64,000 nt of DNA, from assembly GCA_947462335.1 (NCBI GenBank), contig OX381713.1, positions 19,460,381 to 19,524,380 on the forward strand, given 5' to 3'. The notes beneath the pieces are model-generated. The model worked only from the letters and a program-made list of their open reading frames with translations. It was not told the origin of the DNA and did not search any database. This document shows positions 25,071 through 34,470 of the stretch, one piece after another (within the stretch, counting starts at the first letter, position 1; the number at the start of each line of letters is the position of its first letter). The translations under genes were made by a program, and so were the position numbers. The DNA comes from Harmothoe impar. Taxonomy: Eukaryota > Annelida > Polychaeta > Phyllodocida > Polynoidae.

Positions 25071-26119
25071 TATTCTTTGTCCAATGCTCAAATAGAATCT
25101 AATTAAAAGATACTAGCACATTTCTTACGACTATTTACATTGAAATGGACAACATCTAATCGATATAGGTCCTTTGCAAAACCTTTTGGGATTGATGTCA
25201 TATTCACTGTCAAATGGAGCAATGTATACCAGATGATATTTTATCACATCCTTAAATATTTACCAGAAGTGACTTGAAGAAACAGGGCTAATGTTACTCA
25301 CCTTGCCATGTTCCCCAATATGATACGGCTTCTGAAATGAAAGTCAAATATTTGATTGAGGCATGGGGAAGCTATTATATTGGGTGAAGCTTCCATTATT
25401 TTTTACACTTTCCGACATTACAGAATGGATGTGTGTGACAGTTGCCAAGATATCACGGCAGCTGTCTCTTCCAAATAATACGTCATACATCCTATATTGG
25501 CACTCAGGAATAACCTTGTCAAGCTCATCAACAGGGTGCCACGTATACAAAGGTTATTTTAGAATTGAATATGGAAACCTTGTATCAATGCGGTCAAAAT
25601 TCTCAAAAAGATAGCTTTGGTAAAAACAAAACGAATAAATTGTAGGGGGAGCTGTAGATATGAATGCATTCATCAGTTCTGTGTGAACATTATCAAATGA
25701 GCAATATATTCTCTGTATTATTCATTTCTGAATTTCCCATGTATATATATAGAGGGTGTCAACCATACACATAACCATCACTGGCACATTTACCAGTCAT
25801 TCCAGGTACCATGACCAAGACAGCCCTTATTGTAAAAAAGACGTTTCACAATGTTGTAGTTATATCTTCTAGACATGCCACAATTCCCTCTATACCTTTG
25901 TCTCTAAGTGCCATACCCGGGACCAGGGTCAGCACATGCCAGACAATGGGATCACATCAGGTCCAACATGTCCAACGGCTGTTATCCTCGGTCTCTCTCC
26001 AAACAATCCATAATTGAAAGTAGGGCATCTGTGTAAGGGGTATTGTATTTACTATGTATTGTTCAATATGATATCATCATTTCCTCCTACAGTTATTATC
26101 AATTAGCATCAGAAATCAC
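25071..26119. other. non-coding stretch
   Basis: No supported gene and no matched block in the second half of the window. Overlapping short open frames on both strands around 25345-25615 have no recognisable motif. Confidence 0.4.
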
Positions 26120-26660
26120 CAGACAATATACCTCATAATGCTGCAGCGAGGAGGTGTTCATCACCTCACAAGTGGTCACGGAAAAAGATACCGTACACTA
26201 GGTACCACTGGAAAGCTGTGAATGTGCAGATTACAACCCTGGTGAGTGTAAAAAGCTACGTGGGGGACAAACTTGGCAGTTGTACATTGAAAATATAAAG
26301 TTGAAAATAAGCTTTTAATTAGAAAAAAATCAAATAAAAGCAAAAAAAAAAGACTTCGAATGCATATTTTGCCACATGGGGATAAAGTAGCATTGCCATG
26401 AATGAAATCTAAGATTTGAGGTCCAAGGTCAAGGTCAAAGGTTGACCATTTGGTATAATGATCAGATGTGTTGTGACAAGTCTTTATGTGTGGAGTGTGA
26501 CATTTATTGCCTAATACAATGTTATGTTGGAGTGTTTGAAATAAGTTCCTGTTGATGTCATGTTAAGGTCATGATGTCATGTCAAGGTCATGACCTCATG
26601 ATACATATATGTTTCCATCCAGCAGCAGAAAAGTGATTGCAAGGGGCCTGCTTACATTGA
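26120..26660 (+). repeat. dispersed repeat with aaggtcaaggtcaaaggt core (copy 1)
   Basis: The reverse complement of 26130-26290 matches 34690-34860 (cataatgctgcag against ctgcagcattat; acgtgggggacaaacttggc against gccaagtttgtcccccac). The other copy is split by the Penelope-like element. The block includes runs of the ggtcaaggtca motif and a repeated aaggtcatga at 26560-26600. Confidence 0.7.
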
Positions 26661-27270
26661 AAGTACATGTAAATACATGCATAACATATTTATTGATAGC
26701 CTGATGGTTGAGGTGACTTATCTTTCCTTTACACTTTGAACAACAAGAATCACCTACTTTTTCTCAATGCTGTGTCTTATATGCATTCTTGAATTTTTTT
26801 ACCTTTCTTACATGAATCATCCTCAGAGTCAATGATTTCTGGTAGCATGGAATACATGTTTAAACATGTGTCAATGTTGTTTGCACTATTACAGCCACAG
26901 GAAGGAACTCAGGGTTGTTTATGACTAAAACATGCCCAGTTTTCTGAGCATGTATTTGAACATTCAAAGATGTAATCATTCAAAAGTTATGGGGACTGCA
27001 GCTTTTGGGATGAGCCTACCAGACTTCTGTTGCCAACCATTTTCAATCAGATTTTCTAACTCTTGAAAGCCAATGTGAGCAAACTTCTAGATCCTTAGCT
27101 GAACTGCTGCTGGCTGGACATGAAGAAGAAAGCTGTCCTCCATTGGTGGTAGTTTCTTTCCAGGTACTTTTGACTTTTGACATGAGGCCATTGAATAGCG
27201 TAGGTTGTTGAGGTTGCTTGCAACATCTTTGCTCCAATACAGCAGGGGTAGACACTAACTTTATCAGTCA

Positions 27271-27560
27271 TGGGCCACCCCGACCCACAGCTTCAAAAAT
27301 CTACGTGCCCGAACCTAAATCTGCGGGTCCAACAAAAGCATTTACTTTTTTCAAAGAGTAAATCATAGTTATTATTGATTAGGAACATCAAAATGTAATC
27401 AAAACATACATATTTCTGTCGATTCATTCTTTCCAATGGCATATTACATGCCTGTAATGATAACAGGATATTTTCCGTGGGTTTTCTTCCCCCCTTCTTG
27501 TGGGCCACCCGGGCCCATAGGAAGCTAATTCTGTGGAAAACTACGGGCCCGTAACAAATA
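27271..27560. repeat. imperfect direct repeat around gggccacc
   Basis: 27271-27325 and 27500-27555 share gtgggccacc, then a diverged core, then ctacg-gcccg. It lies inside the 185-residue minus-strand frame described separately. Confidence 0.5.
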
Positions 27561-27850
27561 TAACGGGCCATTGGCTCCCAGGCCAGCGTTAGTGTGTGCC
27601 TCTGCATACATACATCCGGATAATCACTTCCACCTGACATTGATCTAGTATTGGGCAGACTGTTATTTCCATCCCCCACTTCCATACCAACATTTTTAGT
27701 ACTGGACTGTCTTCCACCCGACGCCAATCTAGTATTGGGCGAACTATCATTTCCATCCCCAACTACCATACCAACACATGAAGTACTAGACTTTCTTTCC
27801 AAAACGTAATCCATGTTATAATGTCTGACATAGGAGGACTTACGACTCAT
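27293..27850 (-). CDS. hypothetical 185-residue frame with a 28-residue tandem repeat
   Basis: The frame starts at a true ATG. Its N-terminal half contains two tandem 28-residue units (DNA 27628-27711 and 27712-27795, period 84 bp) that both preserve SST, VGM, VGDGN, PNTR and SGG. The period is a multiple of three and the two units keep the same frame despite about a quarter of the bases differing, which is weak evidence of coding. No domain is recognised, and the C-terminal half is Phe/Tyr/Leu-rich. It might be one exon of a longer minus-strand gene, an old transposon fragment, or chance. It lies upstream of the Penelope-like insertion and among dispersed repeats. Confidence 0.25.
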   Translation of the reverse strand: MSRKSSYVRHYNMDYVLERKSSTSCVGMVVGDGNDSSPNTRLASGGRQSSTKNVGMEVGDGNNSLPNTRSMSGGSDYPDVCMQRHTLTLAWEPMARYICYGPVVFHRISFLWARVAHKKGGRKPTENILLSLQACNMPLERMNRQKYVCFDYILMFLINNNYDLLFEKSKCFCWTRRFRFGHVDF

Positions 27851-28189
27851 GTGATACTTTACTATGAGATTCCCAGTGGATATTTCCTCCCTGTGGCAGA
27901 TGATATCACGTCCAACTTTATCATCTCTGGATGTACATGCATTGAAAAGTGAAGTGAAGTGGTAGGGGCCAAAAGATTTCGACCCCTGGACCGGGGAGTG
28001 TAAAGAACTTTGACCCCTGTTTGGGGGTTCAAAAAAATGTCACTCTGTTTTGAGCTAAAAGTCTGCCTGTGACTATGCTTCAGTGGGTCTGTGCGCACTG
28101 ATTTATGACCCATATGGGAAGGGTAAATAAAAAATTCTGCATGCTCCATGGGAAAACACACCATCTGACCCACCCAATCCCCCTTGTTA

Positions 28190-28285
28190 AAAGAATGATC
28201 ACCCCCTAAAGGGACAATATCACCACTCACACTTAACCACATAGGAAAGTAGAAACTAGAACAGTACTAGAAATGTGAATTGGAC
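28190..28285 (-). repeat. dispersed repeat, inverted partner at 44378-44472
   Basis: The reverse complement matches 44395-44470 over tagtactgttctagt, atgtggttaagtgtg and cccctt-aaag. It is a short non-coding element, possibly MITE-derived. Confidence 0.65.
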
Positions 28286-28299
28286 ATGCTCAATGATTA

Positions 28300-28390
28300 T
28301 GCCCCTTTAAATCATTTTTATGTGAAATTGATATAATGACCTTGACCTTTATGTTAGAGGTCGCATAAAAAACTTGTATCATAATAGATA
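28300..28390 (-). repeat. left part of the dispersed repeat interrupted by the Penelope-like element
   Basis: The gaccttgacctttatgttagaggtc stretch just left of the insertion and the 34471-34870 stretch right of it together resemble the copy at 26120-26660 in reverse. The PLE therefore landed inside an older repeat. Confidence 0.55.
28373..28390. repeat. target-site duplication, left copy
   Basis: cttgtatcataatagata, identical to 34453-34470. The 18-bp direct repeat flanks the Penelope-like element exactly and fixes its ends. Confidence 0.93.
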
Positions 28391-29118
28391 AGTTTGTGGT
28401 GGACGTGGCGTTCGTTCCTCCCAACACTACATACCAATCTGACCGAGGTAAGTTTGAAATTCCCTCTCTGTGCCTGGTGCTGGTCATGTGACCCAATCTG
28501 AGTGATTTCATTGGCTGCCAGAAAGCTGGTCTAGCATTTCAGGTTTGTGTATGACTTTATTTCACCATTTTATTTATTTATATTTTAATAAAGGTTGAGT
28601 TTTCTTAGGAAACTCTTAGATAAATAGAGTTACTCTATTTATTTTTCATAAATTTGGAATAGGTGTAGGTCCAATCATATGATTGGCCCATGGTGTTTTG
28701 TAGTCATGCCAATGATATGGCCACACTCAGTTTGGTATCTAGGTATGTTTCGGCCCTCTAGGGGACTCATCAGGTGTAATCTAGGGGTGGATTAAATGTT
28801 TATATTTAAAGAGGAAATTTATTTTTGTCTTAGACAAAATATTTCTCCTCTGTGACCAGTTTGGGTTTTTACCAAACTATTAGTTTTTTCAGACTCAGGC
28901 TTTTCATACCAGGTGGCACCTGGGTAGGCCTTTTAATGGCTACTTGGTCCAGGTAGGGGAATTTTGTGATTTTCGGGTCAGTTGGAATGGAGCTTTAGGT
29001 TAGACTGGGGGGGGAGCTCGGTTGAGGATTTTTCCTTGACCATTGGTTTTTACCGAATTGGCAAATTTCTAATTTTGAAATATTGCCCAATTTTTGCCGG
29101 TTTGGCGTGGGAAAAAAA
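28391..29118 (-). repeat. pLTR, 3' copy of the Penelope-like element
   Basis: It matches 33624-34351 at a constant offset of 5233 bp. No difference was found in the parts compared. The repeat ends in an A-run next to the ORF2 stop (23 bp away). It carries the hammerhead-like core at 28747-28773. Confidence 0.93.
28747..28773 (-). ncRNA. hammerhead-ribozyme-like core, copy in the 3' pLTR
   Basis: Read on the minus strand, the segment is CTGATGAG, then a stem-loop with CCC pairing GGG around CUAGA, then CGAAAC. These are the conserved core boxes of hammerhead ribozymes (CUGAUGA and GAAA) separated by stem II. Hammerhead motifs are known in pLTRs of Penelope-like elements. Stem II has one mismatched pair, and I could not assign stem III or the cleavage triplet with confidence, so activity is unproven. 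Confidence 0.6.
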
Positions 29119-29141
29119 TGACGTGGCTTTTTGTTGTCAGT

Positions 29142-31871
29142 CTAACCATAGCGGCTCTCCAGGATGTTCATTCCTGTTGGTACCATGGTTTTCAAACGCT
29201 GTATCCATGAAAATTCTATAGATTTTCTTAGTTTGGTTCCCCTCTTTGATTGGGGGTGTTCATAGATGAAGTCTAGAATGTAGACTCTCATGTCGCTGAC
29301 GCCATTATGTCCATGTTGGTTGAAGTGGTATGCCACTTCACTTGTCTTGTATCTTTTGTGTCTGATGTCTCCATCATGTTCACTTATCCTTTTTCCCACA
29401 TCTCTGTAGGTTTCTCCTACATATCTTTTCCCACAGTGTTTGCAGTCTATGCAGTAGACTAAATTTGAGCTTTTGCAACTCACATTTGTTTTTGTCTCTC
29501 TGGTCATTTGACTGGTTATGGAAATTTTGCCCGATTTTTCTAAAAATGGGCAGGTCTTGCAGTCTGGGTCGCTGCACAGATTTGTGTTGACTTTTGGTCT
29601 CTTTTCTCCCTCTTTTTTGACCCATTCAGCTGGGTTGAAGTTGCATCTGGCTCGTACCAGATGGTCTCTCAGATTCTTTGGCCGTTTGTAGCCAGTTACC
29701 AGTTTCATGCGTTGCATTTCCCTGGTGGTGTAAGATTGGGCCAAATTGTCCCAATTTTTTTTGATGATCTTTTCCAGTTTGTTGTAATTGGGCCTGAAGG
29801 TGGTGGTCAGAAACATTTTTTCTTCTTCAGGCTCTGGTTTTTCTACAGTTTTGTCTGTTCTGGCCCTTTTTCTTAGGGCCTCTCGTTCCATTAATTTCTC
29901 TTTCTCGATTTCTTTTCTAGATTTGCTGTTCAGCAAAGTTTCTCGATCTAGGAGTGCCACTTTTTCTTTTGCTTCATTTATGAGCCATGGTGGGTACCCT
30001 TTGGAGAGGAATTGTTCCTCCTTCAGTTTTATGCAAGCTTCATAGTCTGAGTCTTTTTTGCAGATTCTTTTTAGCCTTAGAAATTGGCTATAGGGTAGAC
30101 TTTTCTTCACATTTGGAGCATGTGCAGAGTCATATCTGAGGTAGCTGTTGGTGTCTGTTGGCTTTGTATACAAGCTAGTGTATAGTCCACCATTACCATT
30201 TTTATTTACAGTTGTGTCCAAAAAATGGATTTTTTCGTTGGACCATTCAGCTGTAAATTTTATAGTTGGGTGTTCTCCATTCAGGAAATTGACCCAACTT
30301 TTCAATTTTTCTTCTCCGTGTTCCCAGACGAAAAAGATGTCATCTATGTATCTAAACCAAGTTGTGGGTTTATCTCCAGATTTATCTAGGAGTTTTGTCT
30401 CCAAATCTGTCATAAACAGGTTTGCATATGAGGGTGCAACCCTCGTGCCCATGGCTGTGCCACTTATTTGTAGGTAATTTTCATTGTTAAATTGAAAATT
30501 GTTGTTTTTCAGAACTATCTCCAAAAGGTCTACTAGAGACTCATTTTTTGGATTTTGGGTCCCATTCCTCTCTTTTTCAAGAGTATCTGCAATCACCTGT
30601 ATACCTTCATCATTAGGGATGTTGGTATACAGGGCGGTCACATCTAGTGTGCCTATGATGGTGTTTTCATCAATCCCCTCAATTTGTTCGATTTTCTTTA
30701 TAAAATCTGTGGTGTCTTTCACATATGATTTACTTTTTTGTACCAAAGGTTTTAAGAATAGGTCAACCATAGAGGAAATTCTCTCCGTTGGGCAGCCATT
30801 AGCCGAGCAAATTGGTCTGCCTGGGGGAGGGTCGACATTTTTGTGGATTTTTGGTAGAAAGTAGATTTGGGGTGTTCTTGGTTTTTGTGTGATCAAAGTT
30901 TTGGCTACTTTTTTTGAAATTTCTTTGTTTTCGAGCATAGTTTGGACTCTCTCCTCTACTTTGGCTTGATAAGCCGGGGTTGGGTCAGAGTCTAATTTTA
31001 AGTAGGTTTTTTCATCAGATAATTGCCTGTCTGCTTCTAGAATATAGTCTATGGTGTCCATGACTACTATGGCCCCACCCTTATCTGCCGGTTTAATGGT
31101 CACTGATTTGTCTACCGCTAGTTCTCTCAATGCCTTTCTTTGGTGGGTGTTTAGGTTGTGTTTCTTAACAGCTTTTGGTTGGCCAGATTCATTCAAGCTT
31201 TTTATATTTTCTTGTATCCAGTTTTCTAAAGGGATACAAGTGCTGGGTGGCTGCCAGCTTGATTTTGAGCCCTTTCCAGTCTTAATGAGATGAGGTTGAT
31301 CAAATGGAGGCACTATGGTCTCCTTTGTTGACAGAAGGTCAGTTATCTTAGGTTGAATTAAGTTACCATCTCTGCATATGTTTTTCTCTTTTTCTTTTTC
31401 TTTTTCTAGTCTTTTCTGGTTTTTCAAGAAGGTTTTTCCTTTACCACTGGACCAATACTGTTTTGTTCTTAGGCGGTTATGAAACACATCCAAGTCTTTT
31501 CTTACTTCAGCTAGATCGATTTTTGTTTGGGTTGGGCAAAATTTCAGGCCCTTTTCAAGTACTTGAGATTGGGCCAAAGTTAATTCTACTCTTGATAGAT
31601 TGACTATATTTTCCGATTTTTTAGGTTTTTTCTTTTCGACAGGAGGTTTTGGATTTTTTTGATTTTCAGTTGGGGTTTGTTCTACCTCGATTTCTGATGA
31701 TGATATGTCACAGACAACGTCAACAATTTTTTCAACAGGAACACAGACATTTTTAATTGCATTTTTTACCACAGGTACATTTTGTGAATTTTCAGACAAC
31801 ATGATTAATTTTGACGGGGTGTTGCAGTGGGAATGTTCAAGTTCATAGTTCATGGGCGTTTGCATGGTCAT
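29142..31871 (-). CDS. Penelope-like reverse transcriptase with GIY-YIG endonuclease (ORF2)
   Basis: An intact 909-residue frame with an ATG start. Residues 1-90 are charged and Lys/Pro-rich. 95-160 is the PLE N-terminal region (LEKGLKFCPTQ, then RTKQYW). The RT core lies at about 255-560: IKPADKGGAIVV, LPKIHK (339-344), GRPICSANGCPTE, DVTALYTNIP (410-419), GTAMGTRVAPSYANLFM (471-487), catalytic YIDD (508-511), and KIHFLDTTV. A Lys/Glu-rich linker follows, then a Cys cluster (CSDPDCKTC, 766-774, with Cys799), then the GIY-YIG nuclease (about 804-903): VYC, KRYVGETYRDVGKRISEH with the catalytic Arg828, and a Glu in KSIEF near 885. It would nick the target and prime reverse transcription there. 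The start lies 29 bp after the ORF1 stop in another frame, suggesting reinitiation or a separate transcript. Length and order fit complete elements. Confidence 0.95.
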   Translation of the reverse strand: MTMQTPMNYELEHSHCNTPSKLIMLSENSQNVPVVKNAIKNVCVPVEKIVDVVCDISSSEIEVEQTPTENQKNPKPPVEKKKPKKSENIVNLSRVELTLAQSQVLEKGLKFCPTQTKIDLAEVRKDLDVFHNRLRTKQYWSSGKGKTFLKNQKRLEKEKEKEKNICRDGNLIQPKITDLLSTKETIVPPFDQPHLIKTGKGSKSSWQPPSTCIPLENWIQENIKSLNESGQPKAVKKHNLNTHQRKALRELAVDKSVTIKPADKGGAIVVMDTIDYILEADRQLSDEKTYLKLDSDPTPAYQAKVEERVQTMLENKEISKKVAKTLITQKPRTPQIYFLPKIHKNVDPPPGRPICSANGCPTERISSMVDLFLKPLVQKSKSYVKDTTDFIKKIEQIEGIDENTIIGTLDVTALYTNIPNDEGIQVIADTLEKERNGTQNPKNESLVDLLEIVLKNNNFQFNNENYLQISGTAMGTRVAPSYANLFMTDLETKLLDKSGDKPTTWFRYIDDIFFVWEHGEEKLKSWVNFLNGEHPTIKFTAEWSNEKIHFLDTTVNKNGNGGLYTSLYTKPTDTNSYLRYDSAHAPNVKKSLPYSQFLRLKRICKKDSDYEACIKLKEEQFLSKGYPPWLINEAKEKVALLDRETLLNSKSRKEIEKEKLMEREALRKRARTDKTVEKPEPEEEKMFLTTTFRPNYNKLEKIIKKNWDNLAQSYTTREMQRMKLVTGYKRPKNLRDHLVRARCNFNPAEWVKKEGEKRPKVNTNLCSDPDCKTCPFLEKSGKISITSQMTRETKTNVSCKSSNLVYCIDCKHCGKRYVGETYRDVGKRISEHDGDIRHKRYKTSEVAYHFNQHGHNGVSDMRVYILDFIYEHPQSKRGTKLRKSIEFSWIQRLKTMVPTGMNILESRYG

Positions 31872-31900
31872 AGATGTAGTGTCAGGGGCAGCCGAGGGAG

Positions 31901-33436
31901 TCAGTACCTGCCTCGGTAATTGCCTCGGTGGTTGCGGCTGCCGCGAGCTGGGCCTCGCCCTCGGGAGTTTCCCCGGGTCTGAGTGCTATCCTCGTACTCA
32001 TCAGAGGCATGGTTGTTACCTCTGCCTCCCTGGCCTCGGAAGTTACCTCTTCCTCGGCCCCTCTGACCCCTGTAGGGGCCCTTGATTTCCTCGTTGGTGA
32101 CTCTTGGGAGATCTGCGCGACTCTGCCAATCTGTCTCGATTTTTGTTTCGAGCTTGGCGATCTGCTTGAGCTGTTCCTTTTTGGCTAGCTCTATCTTGCG
32201 GGCTGCCTCCTCTGGAGAGGCAAGTAGTATGGGGGTGTTTGTTGTCACCCTCCTCCAGCTATGGTCATGACCGGCGGCCACATCGTCTAGATGTTTGGCC
32301 CTGGTCTTCATCACCTTGGCGATACGCTGCATCATTCTTTTGGAGGCTGCTTTTCTTTCCTCTACTATGATGAGGTCTACCTCGGAGATGTCATCGAAGT
32401 GGGTCGGGTTGTTTTCCAGACCGAAGGACCAGAGAGGTAACATGCCCACATCAGAGCAATCCATGTACCAATCTGACCACTTCCGCATCAATGTGGCCTT
32501 CTTATGCGTGTTGTTCGCGGTGACCCAGATATCGTAGGCTGCCTGAGGCAGCCTGTCATCAGTCGGGTCAGGCACCTGTTCAAAAGAGAAAGGAATGTCA
32601 GGTATTTGTTGTTGTTTGAACAAGCATGAGGTACGTTGGCCTATGCTGTCACTATGGTTGACTTCGTCGTATAGTGACAGTGTAGGTAATGTACTGGAAA
32701 CAGAGTCGGTCGATGTGTAATCGACTGATTGTGAGATATCTATCGTATCTATGGCTACAGAAATGTTTGTGCCACTAGACTGTGGTGCAAACGACTTATC
32801 TGGAGGTTTTCTTGAAACAAGGAGCTCTGTAGCGGCTGTGTTTGGTTGAAAACCGGCTGCAGAGGGCATGTTTACATCAAGCGGTAGCGTCCTCATGGGC
32901 GCCGCCATCTTGGATTTGTCGTGTGGTCTCACCGGTGGTTTCGTAAAAACCTCCGGTCGACCAACGAAATTCGAATTGGTGTCGGGAAAAGACTCCCTAA
33001 ATTCGGATTGAGAGCTACTGAGACTCTCTTGAGAGTTAAAGAGTGTTTCTGAATTCTCGAGAGAGTGAAATCTGTTTTCCAAATTTAAATCCGTCAAGAT
33101 GCGAAAATTTTCGATATCATGGCGGTTGGCTTCGTCTGGGCTGGAGCTGGTTGCCGGCCGCTTCCTTTTTGCACACGGCGTGGAAGGGTTTGGCAGCCGG
33201 TGACCAGCGGCCATGTTGGATTTGGCGCATGATGAAGCGAAAATTTCGGCAAGAGACAATTGTTTTAGTCGTGTACGTTTGGGAAAATGCTGGGAAGGAC
33301 TTACTTTATCGTCCAGGGCGGATGATCCGCTTGCTTTGGCTTCCTTTGGGTCGAAGACGACATTCGTCCTCCGTCGCTTTGCTTGAGGGCCGGATGCTTC
33401 CTCGGTCTTGGTAGGATCCAAGTTCTCGTCAGCCAT
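31901..33436 (-). CDS. Penelope-like element ORF1, RG-rich C-terminus
   Basis: The start is taken at the ATG 33434-33436 (MADENLDPTK), which has A at -3 and G at +4. The frame is open further upstream to a GTG at 33487, but that is not a eukaryotic start. The product has 511 residues. Residues 1-290 are polar, Ser/Pro/Thr-rich and probably disordered, with basic patches (AKRRRTN, AKRKRP) that look like nuclear-localisation signals. A more ordered part (about 300-455) has Trp-containing helices (ATLMRKWSDWYMDCSD) and a long Lys/Glu-rich, possibly coiled-coil stretch (ARKIELAKKEQLKQIAKLE). The C-terminal 50 residues hold repeated RGRG/RGG motifs that suggest RNA binding. By position it acts like a Gag/nucleocapsid-type partner of ORF2. 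I recognise no named domain. Many PLEs lack an ORF1 of this size. Confidence 0.85.
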   Translation of the reverse strand: MADENLDPTKTEEASGPQAKRRRTNVVFDPKEAKASGSSALDDKVSPSQHFPKRTRLKQLSLAEIFASSCAKSNMAAGHRLPNPSTPCAKRKRPATSSSPDEANRHDIENFRILTDLNLENRFHSLENSETLFNSQESLSSSQSEFRESFPDTNSNFVGRPEVFTKPPVRPHDKSKMAAPMRTLPLDVNMPSAAGFQPNTAATELLVSRKPPDKSFAPQSSGTNISVAIDTIDISQSVDYTSTDSVSSTLPTLSLYDEVNHSDSIGQRTSCLFKQQQIPDIPFSFEQVPDPTDDRLPQAAYDIWVTANNTHKKATLMRKWSDWYMDCSDVGMLPLWSFGLENNPTHFDDISEVDLIIVEERKAASKRMMQRIAKVMKTRAKHLDDVAAGHDHSWRRVTTNTPILLASPEEAARKIELAKKEQLKQIAKLETKIETDWQSRADLPRVTNEEIKGPYRGQRGRGRGNFRGQGGRGNNHASDEYEDSTQTRGNSRGRGPARGSRNHRGNYRGRY

Positions 33437-33623
33437 AGTGAAAATGGCCACCGGAATGTTACTATGAACAGACCTTTCGGGATACACTAGGTATCTTCAA
33501 ATACAATGCAGTTATACACTAGGTATTTCTGTAATGTATAGTAACGACAATTAGAGTACTAGACTCGTTTGTGTTACGGAATGAAAATGTTGATCCCGGA
33601 GGTGGGCTGCGCTATGCAAGACA

Positions 33624-34351
33624 AGTTTGTGGTGGACGTGGCGTTCGTTCCTCCCAACACTACATACCAATCTGACCGAGGTAAGTTTGAAATTCCCTCT
33701 CTGTGCCTGGTGCTGGTCATGTGACCCAATCTGAGTGATTTCATTGGCTGCCAGAAAGCTGGTCTAGCATTTCAGGTTTGTGTATGACTTTATTTCACCA
33801 TTTTATTTATTTATATTTTAATAAAGGTTGAGTTTTCTTAGGAAACTCTTAGATAAATAGAGTTACTCTATTTATTTTTCATAAATTTGGAATAGGTGTA
33901 GGTCCAATCATATGATTGGCCCATGGTGTTTTGTAGTCATGCCAATGATATGGCCACACTCAGTTTGGTATCTAGGTATGTTTCGGCCCTCTAGGGGACT
34001 CATCAGGTGTAATCTAGGGGTGGATTAAATGTTTATATTTAAAGAGGAAATTTATTTTTGTCTTAGACAAAATATTTCTCCTCTGTGACCAGTTTGGGTT
34101 TTTACCAAACTATTAGTTTTTTCAGACTCAGGCTTTTCATACCAGGTGGCACCTGGGTAGGCCTTTTAATGGCTACTTGGTCCAGGTAGGGGAATTTTGT
34201 GATTTTCGGGTCAGTTGGAATGGAGCTTTAGGTTAGACTGGGGGGGGAGCTCGGTTGAGGATTTTTCCTTGACCATTGGTTTTTACCGAATTGGCAAATT
34301 TCTAATTTTGAAATATTGCCCAATTTTTGCCGGTTTGGCGTGGGAAAAAAA
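33624..34351 (-). repeat. pLTR, 5' copy of the Penelope-like element
   Basis: Direct repeat of 28391-29118. It lies upstream of ORF1, so it should hold the promoter of element transcripts, although I see no clear TATA box placed for ORF1. Its outer end is followed by the 98-bp inverted tail. Confidence 0.93.
33980..34006 (-). ncRNA. hammerhead-ribozyme-like core, copy in the 5' pLTR
   Basis: The same sequence as at 28747-28773, shifted by 5233 bp. Having the core in both repeats would let a transcript be trimmed at both ends, as proposed for other Penelope-like elements. The same doubts about stem III and cleavage site apply. Confidence 0.6.
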
Positions 34352-34355
34352 AAAA

Positions 34356-34453
34356 TTTTTTCCCACGCCAAACCGGCAAAAATTGGGCAATATTTCAAAA
34401 TTAGAAATTTGCCAATTCGGTAAAAACCAATGGTCAAGGAAAAATCCTCAACC
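34356..34453. repeat. 98-bp inverted tail of the Penelope-like element
   Basis: Reverse complement of 34253-34350, apparently perfect, separated from it by five A bases. The last base overlaps the target-site duplication. The pair forms a 98-bp hairpin at the 5' end of the element, a known PLE insertion signature. Confidence 0.92.
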
Positions 34454-34470
34454 TTGTATCATAATAGATA
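34453..34470. repeat. target-site duplication, right copy
   Basis: Identical to 28373-28390 over 18 bp. Together they define the insertion target. Confidence 0.93.

Larger units (their letters stand above)
28391..34452 (-). mobile_element. full-length Penelope-like element (RT + GIY-YIG) with ORF1
   Basis: A 6.06-kb element is flanked by an 18-bp target-site duplication. In element orientation (minus strand) it reads: a 98-bp inverted tail, terminal repeat 1 (34351-33624), ORF1, a 29-bp gap, ORF2 (RT plus GIY-YIG endonuclease), and terminal repeat 2 (29118-28391). Direct terminal repeats with an extra inverted fragment at the 5' end are typical of Penelope-like elements and arise from their integration mode. 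The two repeats look identical by eye over about 728 bp and both ORFs are open, so the insertion is young and possibly still active. Neptune-like affinity is a guess from the long ORF2 with a Cys cluster before GIY-YIG. It interrupts an older dispersed repeat. Confidence 0.93.

Noticed and set aside
30499..30864. Plus-strand frames inside the PLE
   Set aside because: They are shadows of the intact minus-strand RT.
31852..33414. Plus-strand frames opposite PLE ORF1
   Set aside because: They lack motifs and are explained by the opposite-strand ORF1.
33437..33487. Upstream start of PLE ORF1 at 33487
   Set aside because: The codon is GTG. The ATG at 33436 has a good context for animal translation.
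28391..34452. LTR retrotransposon interpretation of the two long direct repeats
   Set aside because: ORF2 has a Penelope-type RT and a GIY-YIG nuclease, with no integrase, protease or RNase H. The inverted tail and 18-bp duplications also fit a PLE.
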